64,000 nucleotides of DNA from Bacillota bacterium (GTDB lineage: Bacteria > Bacillota > Clostridia > Christensenellales > Aristaeellaceae). The notes under the pieces are model-generated. The model did no database searches and was not told the origin of the DNA. It saw nothing but the letters and a program-made list of their open reading frames with translations. Positions 58,798 to 64,000 of the stretch are shown one piece after another. Location: NCBI GenBank assembly GCA_023421395.1, contig JAEZTL010000017.1:76925-140924 (forward strand), in the 5' to 3' direction. Position 1 is the first letter of the stretch; the number at the start of each line of letters is the position of its first letter. Position numbers and translations under genes: made by a program.

Positions 58798-60006
58798 CTA
58801 GTTTTCCGCCATGATGGCCGCGACGTCCGCCATGCCCTTCTCGACGCACTCATCCAGGCTGATCTTGTCGGTCAGGTAGTTCTGCAGCGTCGCCTCGGTG
58901 GCGTCCATGATGGCGTTGATCTTGTCGTTCATCGGGCGCGGGGTCAGGCTGCCCGCCGCGGCGTACTCACCGGTCTTGCCCAGCATCGGGTACTGGGCCA
59001 GAACCTCTGGGTTGTTCAGTACGTCGATGCGCGCAGTGGCCACGTCGTGCAGGGTGATGTGCAGCTTCTGCCCTTCCTCGGAGGCCAGCCAGGCGATAAC
59101 CTTCATCGCCTCCTCCTTATTGGAAGACGACGCGTTGACCGCGTACTGCCAGCCCGACACGATGGTCTTGTTGGTCGCGAACGTGGGGACGGGGATGACT
59201 TCATACTGCTGGGCGAAGGTATCCTCGCCGATGACGCTGTAGACATAGGGCCACTGGTACATCATCGCGTACCTGCCGTCGATGAACTTCTGGTTCAGCG
59301 CGTCATAGGTGTCCCCCAGCGCGGCAACCGGCGTGATCTTGTCGGTATAGAGCATGTCGTGCATGGCCTGAAGCGCCGCGCGTGACCCCTCCTGCGTCCA
59401 GTCCATGTAGTCGCCGCCGTAGGCGTCCATCCAGCGAATCGCGTCGTTGAACAGCATGCCACCCAGCGACCACGAGGCGCCGTAGCCGTACACATCGCCG
59501 CTCGTCAGCGCCTTGGCCGCTGCGAAGAACTCCTCCTCGCTCGTGGGATAGGCGATGCCCGCGTCCTCAAACAGCTTCTTGTTGACGAACAGGAACATCG
59601 GGGTGGCGGTGGAGGGGATCATGTAGAGCACGCCGTCCCTGGAGCAGATGTTGTCGATGACATCGGCAGAGAACTGGGCCTTGGTCGCGTCGTCAATGAC
59701 CGGGTCGAGGGGCTCCAGATAGCCGGCGCTGGCGAAACTGACGCCCAGCAGTTCATCCAACCAGATGATGTCCACCGCGTCCGAGTTGGACCAGAGCATC
59801 GCGGTGATCTTGGGCACGAAGTCGGAATAGTTGGAGGGAGCGGCCAACCCCTCGATTTCGACGCCGGTCGCCTCGGACGCGGCCTTGGCGAACGCGGTAA
59901 AGTCGTCCCCTCCCGCTTCACCCGTGTAAATAACCACCTTCGCCGACGCGCCCGCCGCGCCAATCATGAGCGCCACCGCTAATATAAGCGCACAGATCCT
60001 CCTCAT
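58798..60006 (-). CDS. Extracellular sugar-binding protein (ABC, MalE type)
   Basis: This 402-residue protein has a signal peptide with an ASA-KV cleavage site. A Cys at position 5 lies too early for a lipobox. The mature chain shows VVIYTGEAGGDDFTAFAKAASEATGVEIEGLA, DIIWLDELLGVSFASAGYLEPLD, the GLRY-like DGRYAMMYQWPYVYSVIGED and a C-terminal AMKVIAWLASEEGQ. It heads an operon of two permeases, a UroD-like protein and a GH4 glycosidase, and is divergent from a sensor kinase/regulator pair that likely controls it. Confidence 0.94.
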   Translation of the reverse strand: MRRICALILAVALMIGAAGASAKVVIYTGEAGGDDFTAFAKAASEATGVEIEGLAAPSNYSDFVPKITAMLWSNSDAVDIIWLDELLGVSFASAGYLEPLDPVIDDATKAQFSADVIDNICSRDGVLYMIPSTATPMFLFVNKKLFEDAGIAYPTSEEEFFAAAKALTSGDVYGYGASWSLGGMLFNDAIRWMDAYGGDYMDWTQEGSRAALQAMHDMLYTDKITPVAALGDTYDALNQKFIDGRYAMMYQWPYVYSVIGEDTFAQQYEVIPVPTFATNKTIVSGWQYAVNASSSNKEEAMKVIAWLASEEGQKLHITLHDVATARIDVLNNPEVLAQYPMLGKTGEYAAAGSLTPRPMNDKINAIMDATEATLQNYLTDKISLDECVEKGMADVAAIMAEN

Positions 60007-60045
60007 GAATCAACCGCCCTCCTCAAGAATAATGAACCTGTAACC

Positions 60046-60075
60046 AGTATAAAGGCCCGGAGCGAGGCGCTACAA
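60046..60075 (-). promoter_or_regulatory. Promoter of the binding-protein/GH4 operon
   Basis: On the minus strand TTGTAG and TATACT with an 18-bp spacer, 40 bp upstream of the binding-protein ATG. Confidence 0.6.
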
Positions 60076-60127
60076 GGCGGCAAAATAACCAAATGGTTCA
60101 CTTTCCTGTCCAAACGCCCGAACGCGG

Positions 60128-60155
60128 TTTCCATTTCAGAATGGTATGCTATAAT
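60128..60155 (+). promoter_or_regulatory. Extended -10 promoter of the kinase gene; possible leaderless start
   Basis: TGCTATAAT (60147-60155) is a perfect extended -10, with a weak -35 TTTCCA at 60128. The expected start of transcription, seven bases after the -10, falls on the A of the ATG at 60162, and no ribosome binding site precedes that ATG. Confidence 0.55.
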
Positions 60156-60161
60156 TGTTCC

Positions 60162-61928
60162 ATGAATAGAGTAAAGCGATCGGGACAGCCGCTCACATTT
60201 AAGGGGAAAATATTCCTGGCCTGTACGCTGATAAACCTTGTGACCATCTGCGCGCTCAGCGTGATCATGTATACCAACTATTCCGCCTCGGAGGCGAAGA
60301 GCCTCGAAAAGCAGGCCTCCTCGCTGCTCTCGCAGCTGACCTCTTCGTCCGATATGGTCTTTAGCCGTCTGGACGAAATTTCGATGTCCGTTTACGCGGA
60401 CCTGAACCTGAATTCCGACATCAGCCGCTTCCGGGAAAAGGTGGAGGACGGAACGAGCGGTGACATCGAAGGCGTGCTGCTGGAGGAGATCATCACAGAC
60501 CGGCTCAAGCAGTACATCTCGACCACCGAATTCATTCGCTCCGCCAGGCTGTATATCGGTTCTCAGACCATATTGGCCGGCTTTTCCAGCGATGCGGTGA
60601 ATTCCGTCAGGGACACGTATCTGGAGTCCGGCTTCGATGACGCCGCCGCGCAGGCGGACGGGCGCGCGGTGGTATCCCCGCCCTACGAGCAGGCCGGCGC
60701 GGCCCTGGGCAAGGCGGGCAACACCACTCGGCTGATTTCCTACTCACGCCTTTTGTCCGACATCTCCATCAAGCACCGCAAGGTGCCGGTCGCGGTGCTG
60801 GCGCTGGACGCGGAGGTATCCGCCTTTCAAAAACTTCTGGACGGAAAGGCCCTCTCAGACGGCCATCGGCTGCATCTGATCGATTCCTACGGCAACGTGC
60901 TCGCCGCCCATGGCGCCGCGCCACCCGGCGATCTCGCGGCCAAGGACGGCCTCCGGGCGGAACGGAAAGCTCGATTGGGCGGCGTCACCGCGTTTTCCTA
61001 CATCCCGTACCGCGACCTGGCGCTGTCCACGAAAGGCTTCGTCTATTCCATGACGCTGATCGCGCTGATGCTGTTCGCATTGACGCTGATTCTGGGGCTT
61101 TTGATCTCCCGGGGCCTCACACAGCCGCTCAACCGGCTGATCGCGACCATCAATCGCATTGGCGAAGGCGATATGACCGCCCGCGCGCCCGCGGTCCGGC
61201 AGGTGGAGCTGGGCGAAATCACCCGGCAGTTCAACCGCATGCTGGACAATATGGACGTGCTGATCGAGCAGTCCTACGTCTCCCGGCTCAAGGAGAAGGA
61301 GTCCCAGTTGATTTCGCTGCAGATGCAGATCAACCCGCACTTCCTCTATAATACGCTGGAGGCGATCAAGTGGAAGGCCGCCGCCACCCAATCCCGCCAG
61401 GACAGGGACGAGGTGGGTGAGATGATCACCTCCCTTAGCGCCATGCTGCGCTACAGTTTCAGGGAGATGGAACGGGAAGTGCCGCTCCGGGAGGAGATCC
61501 GGCAGGCGCGCCATTACCTGTCGCTGCAGAGCGTCCGCTTCCCGGAGAAGTTCCGCGCGTTCTTCATGATCGGAGACGACGTCGAGGAAGCCCCCGTCCC
61601 CAAGCTGATTCTGCAGCCGCTGATCGAAAACGCCATTCTGCATGGCTTCGAGGACTGGGAAAAGGGCGGCGTCATCATCCTGTACGCGCAACGGGATCAG
61701 GGGGAACTGAGGCTGTCGGTCTACGACAACGGCCGGGGCATGCCGGAGGATTTTCCCTACGAGGCGCTGGACACGCTGCGCGGCGGACGAATCAGCCAGT
61801 TCGTGGGCCTTCGGAACGTCAACGAGCGGTTGATGCTCAAATACGGCCGAAACCACGCCCTCACCATCCGCTCCGTGCCCGGCAAATACACCAAAGTGGT
61901 CATCCGAATCCCGCTCCCGGAGGAATGA
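60162..61928 (+). CDS. Sensor histidine kinase (YesM-like)
   Basis: This 588-residue kinase is placed at the ATG at 60162, directly after a strong -10; in-frame ATG codons at 60093 and 60141 lie upstream of or within the promoter. A membrane helix at about 18-40 is followed by a sensor region to about 285 and a second helix at about 290-312. Then comes a HAMP linker (GLTQPLNRLIATINRIGEGDMTA), MQINPHFLYNTLEAIKW, and an ATPase domain with LQPLIENAILHGF and DNGRGMPED. It is 3 bp upstream of its response regulator and divergent from the GH4 transporter operon. Confidence 0.94.
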   Translation: MNRVKRSGQPLTFKGKIFLACTLINLVTICALSVIMYTNYSASEAKSLEKQASSLLSQLTSSSDMVFSRLDEISMSVYADLNLNSDISRFREKVEDGTSGDIEGVLLEEIITDRLKQYISTTEFIRSARLYIGSQTILAGFSSDAVNSVRDTYLESGFDDAAAQADGRAVVSPPYEQAGAALGKAGNTTRLISYSRLLSDISIKHRKVPVAVLALDAEVSAFQKLLDGKALSDGHRLHLIDSYGNVLAAHGAAPPGDLAAKDGLRAERKARLGGVTAFSYIPYRDLALSTKGFVYSMTLIALMLFALTLILGLLISRGLTQPLNRLIATINRIGEGDMTARAPAVRQVELGEITRQFNRMLDNMDVLIEQSYVSRLKEKESQLISLQMQINPHFLYNTLEAIKWKAAATQSRQDRDEVGEMITSLSAMLRYSFREMEREVPLREEIRQARHYLSLQSVRFPEKFRAFFMIGDDVEEAPVPKLILQPLIENAILHGFEDWEKGGVIILYAQRDQGELRLSVYDNGRGMPEDFPYEALDTLRGGRISQFVGLRNVNERLMLKYGRNHALTIRSVPGKYTKVVIRIPLPEE

Positions 61929-61931
61929 CGC

Positions 61932-63434
61932 ATGTATACGATACTGATCGCGGACGACGAGGCGCCCATCCGCGAAGGCATCTCGATCTTTCTGTCGGGG
62001 ATGGACCTTTTTTCGCAGGTCTATACCTGTAAAAACGGCGCGGAAGCGCTGGAAATGGCGCAAAGGCATGAACCTGACTTGATCCTGACGGACATCCGCA
62101 TGCCGGTCATGGACGGCCTGGAGTTTCTGCGCCGCTACGCCCAATCCGCCCACCGCAGCCGTCTGATCGTGCTCAGCGGTTATGGGGAATTTGAGTACGC
62201 GCAGGATGCGATGCGCAGCGGCGCCGCCGATTACCTGCTCAAACCCATCGACAATCAGTTGCTCTATGAAAAGATCCTGCAGCAGATCGCCATGCTGAAA
62301 ACCGCCGGAGAGGATGCGAAACTGGCGGAGGCCAGGCTGATGTCCGGAGCGCTGGCGGACGACCCGGAATCGCTGAAAATCCTGTCCGAACGCTGCGGGG
62401 ACACGCCCTACATGGTGGCGGTGTGCGCAACCGCGCCGCTGGAGGGGGCGGAGGGCGACCACGTGGAACTGGCGGCGGAGCGGTTTTCCGCCGCGGTTCG
62501 GGAGGTCAGCGGCCCCGCCCGCATCACGCTGAAATACGGCGTGCCGGTGGCCGTGCTCCCGTTCCCGGATTTACTGCCCGATCCCCATCAGGTAGCCAGC
62601 GCCCTGCACCGCGCCACCGCTCTGGATCCCGGCCTCTTTGCCGTCCGCGTGGGTGTGAGCCGCATGTATGCGCGCATTTCGTTGATCAACCGCGCCTACC
62701 GGGAAGCGCTCTACGCGGCACTGAGCTGCCTGCGTGCCTCGTCTTTCGCCGCGGGTTATCTCCCGAGCCCGGTCAGCTACGATCACGCATCATTCCTGAA
62801 CGGCACCGAAGCGTTAAAGCTGACCGCGATCAAGGCGGTCCACAAGGGCGATCCAGATGGCGTCCGGCGCGCGTCGTATGGCCTGTACCAATTCCTGTCC
62901 ACCGGAAAGTACGGCGACGAAGCCAGTGTTCTGTTCTTACAGCAGACGCTGCAGGCCGCGCTTGACCGGCCCGACACCAGCGCGCGTCTCCGCTTCAAAC
63001 AGCCCGAACAGCTCCTGAGCCGCATGATCTGCAGTCCGCGCTTTGAAGAAATCGATTCACTGTGCCGTGACGCGCTGCTGCATGCCGCCTCCCTCGCAGA
63101 CGAGGTCGGCGGCGCGTCACCGGGGGCGATGATGGGGGAAGTGCTGCACTACATCGACCAGAACCTGGAGCAGGATCTGACGCTCTCCAGCGTCAGCGGA
63201 CACTTTTATCTCTCGGAGAGCCATCTGTGCCGGCTTTTCAAAAAAAAGACGTCCTACACTTTCAACGAATACCTGACCCGCGCCCGGGTGCGAAAGGCAT
63301 GCGAGCTATTGACCACCACCAGCATGAAAATATACGCCATCAGCGAAAGGGTCGGTTTAAAAAACGCAAAGTACTTCGCGACGCTCTTCAAGGAGCAAAC
63401 CGGGATGACGGCTTCAGAGTACCGGAACTGGTAA
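61932..63434 (+). CDS. AraC-type response regulator (YesN-like)
   Basis: This 500-residue regulator has a receiver with Asp8/Asp9, phospho-acceptor Asp54 (LTDIRMPVMDG) and LLKPIDNQ with the conserved Lys near residue 104. The middle region is followed by a C-terminal AraC double helix-turn-helix (about residues 400-500; LTLSSVSGHFYLSESHLCRLFKKKT ... GMTASEYRNW). It is co-transcribed with the kinase and probably activates the divergent MalEFG-type/GH4 operon. Confidence 0.95.
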   Translation: MYTILIADDEAPIREGISIFLSGMDLFSQVYTCKNGAEALEMAQRHEPDLILTDIRMPVMDGLEFLRRYAQSAHRSRLIVLSGYGEFEYAQDAMRSGAADYLLKPIDNQLLYEKILQQIAMLKTAGEDAKLAEARLMSGALADDPESLKILSERCGDTPYMVAVCATAPLEGAEGDHVELAAERFSAAVREVSGPARITLKYGVPVAVLPFPDLLPDPHQVASALHRATALDPGLFAVRVGVSRMYARISLINRAYREALYAALSCLRASSFAAGYLPSPVSYDHASFLNGTEALKLTAIKAVHKGDPDGVRRASYGLYQFLSTGKYGDEASVLFLQQTLQAALDRPDTSARLRFKQPEQLLSRMICSPRFEEIDSLCRDALLHAASLADEVGGASPGAMMGEVLHYIDQNLEQDLTLSSVSGHFYLSESHLCRLFKKKTSYTFNEYLTRARVRKACELLTTTSMKIYAISERVGLKNAKYFATLFKEQTGMTASEYRNW

Positions 63435-63785
63435 AACCAGAGCCCGCCCGCATCCGGACACCCGAGCCGACCCATACGGTCAAGGTTCCTGCCTTACGGA
63501 TTGCGCGCATTTCAAGGCCGGCGGCGTTCGGATGATGGCTTTTTATTGCCGGACATCGCTGCCGCCCGCCGGCGCCACTTCCTTATGTGCCATGCGGGGT
63601 TTCACTTTTCCTTGAGCGGAAAGGGCGGGATCCTTGCCGGGAGAAGGCAGAGATACACCGCCCGGGTGATTCGGGCGGCCCCATGAGCGGGCTGCTTGCC
63701 AATCTGGCAAAGCAGCCCGCCCTCGTCCATGAACGGCGTGGTCATCTGTTTCCAATATGATGCGATGTGATCCCTGTGATCGGTT
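63435..63785. other. Convergent intergenic region, no gene
   Basis: 351 bp between the response regulator and the leftward dehydrogenase. It holds two stem-loops (63658-63678, arms CCGCCCG/CGGGCGG, and 63687-63720) and no recognisable coding sequence. Confidence 0.65.
63687..63720. terminator. Convergent terminator hairpin
   Basis: GCGGGCTGCTTGCCA pairs with TGGCAAAGCAGCCCGC with one bulged A, between the convergent regulator and dehydrogenase genes. It has no clear T-run on either side. Confidence 0.6.
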
Positions 63786-64000
63786 TTACGCGTTCTCGGT
63801 GCCGTCAAACACGATGGCGACCTTGCCGCACCTGCCGCTGGCCATCAGCTGGTAGGCCTTGTCCGCGTCCGAGAGCCTGAAGCGGTGGGTGATCAAATCC
63901 TCCGGGTGGATGTTCCAGCGCGTAAGCCGCTCCACCAGGTCCTCCATCCGCGCCAAGCTGGTCACCCAGGAGCCGTAGATGGTCTTCTGGTCGTGAATGA
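63786..64000 (-). CDS. Zinc-type (MDR) alcohol dehydrogenase, C-terminal part (5' end beyond window)
   Basis: Only the last 71 codons are in the window. They read IHDQKTIYGSWVTSLARMED, LVERLTRWNIHPEDLITHRF and RLSDADKAYQLMASGRCGKV before AIVFDGTENA and the stop at 63786-63788. The pattern H-R-F-x-L-x-D-x-x-K-A-Y-x-L-M-x-x-G-x-x-G-K-V is the C-terminus of medium-chain zinc dehydrogenases such as sorbitol or threonine dehydrogenases. The catalytic zinc site and start are outside the window. Confidence 0.85.
   Translation of the reverse strand, partial: IHDQKTIYGSWVTSLARMEDLVERLTRWNIHPEDLITHRFRLSDADKAYQLMASGRCGKVAIVFDGTENA

Overview
The window is a GC-rich, gene-dense stretch from an anaerobic carbohydrate-fermenting bacterium. 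Strong GGAGG-type ribosome binding sites, frequent GTG/TTG starts, YesM/YesN-type two-component systems beside sugar ABC transporters, FAD-dependent oxidoreductases of the glycan-utilisation type and a TRAP/KduI/KduD uronate cluster point to a Clostridia-like Firmicute. I cannot name a genus. All five solute-binding proteins have signal-peptidase-I type leaders without a lipobox, which is unusual for a classical monoderm Firmicute.

Layout. 1-2.3 kb: LysR regulator (cut by the left edge) divergent from a split chromate transporter, then a small Cys-rich protein. 2.6-10.9 kb: GH32 fructan/sucrose hydrolase convergent with a YesN/YesM pair and a MalEFG-type ABC transporter. 11.2-21.8 kb: one co-directional run of sulfatase, RbsA-C-B-type transporter, second sulfatase, AraC-type response regulator, a short sensor kinase with a 1-nt frameshift, and a tandem ABC protein whose ATPase motifs are almost all lost. 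22.0-37.0 kb: five related FAD-dependent oxidoreductases around an LplB/LplC/binding-protein transporter and its two-component system. 37.0-39.2 kb: cyclase-like hydrolase and glucose-6-phosphate dehydrogenase, followed by a 450-bp inverted-repeat element. 39.8-46.0 kb: TRAP transporter, KdgF-like cupin, KduD-like and KduI enzymes and an IclR regulator, with a KdgR-like palindrome in the kduI/iclR intergenic region. 46.0-54.1 kb: accessory region with a two-repeat CRISPR-like motif, a flavodiiron-protein remnant, a TIM-barrel isomerase plus an unknown FG-GAP-like protein, nitroreductase, aldo/keto reductase, iron-type alcohol dehydrogenase, an IS5 transposase remnant and an AT-rich GFA-family gene. 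54.3-63.4 kb: GH4 glycosidase, UroD-like protein, a third type of MalEFG transporter and a divergent YesM/YesN pair. The right edge cuts a zinc-type alcohol dehydrogenase.

How it fits together: four modules repeat one design, in which a transporter imports a glycan fragment, the adjacent sensor kinase/AraC-type regulator controls it, and enzymes in the same operon (GH32, sulfatases, FAD oxidoreductases, GH4) process the substrate. The uronate module uses a TRAP importer and an IclR repressor instead. The most unusual part is the regulator/kinase/dead-ABC operon at 17.8-21.8 kb, which may be a signalling device in which an ATPase-inactive ABC protein couples a transporter to a kinase that has no external sensor domain. 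All functions are inferred from sequence reading only.
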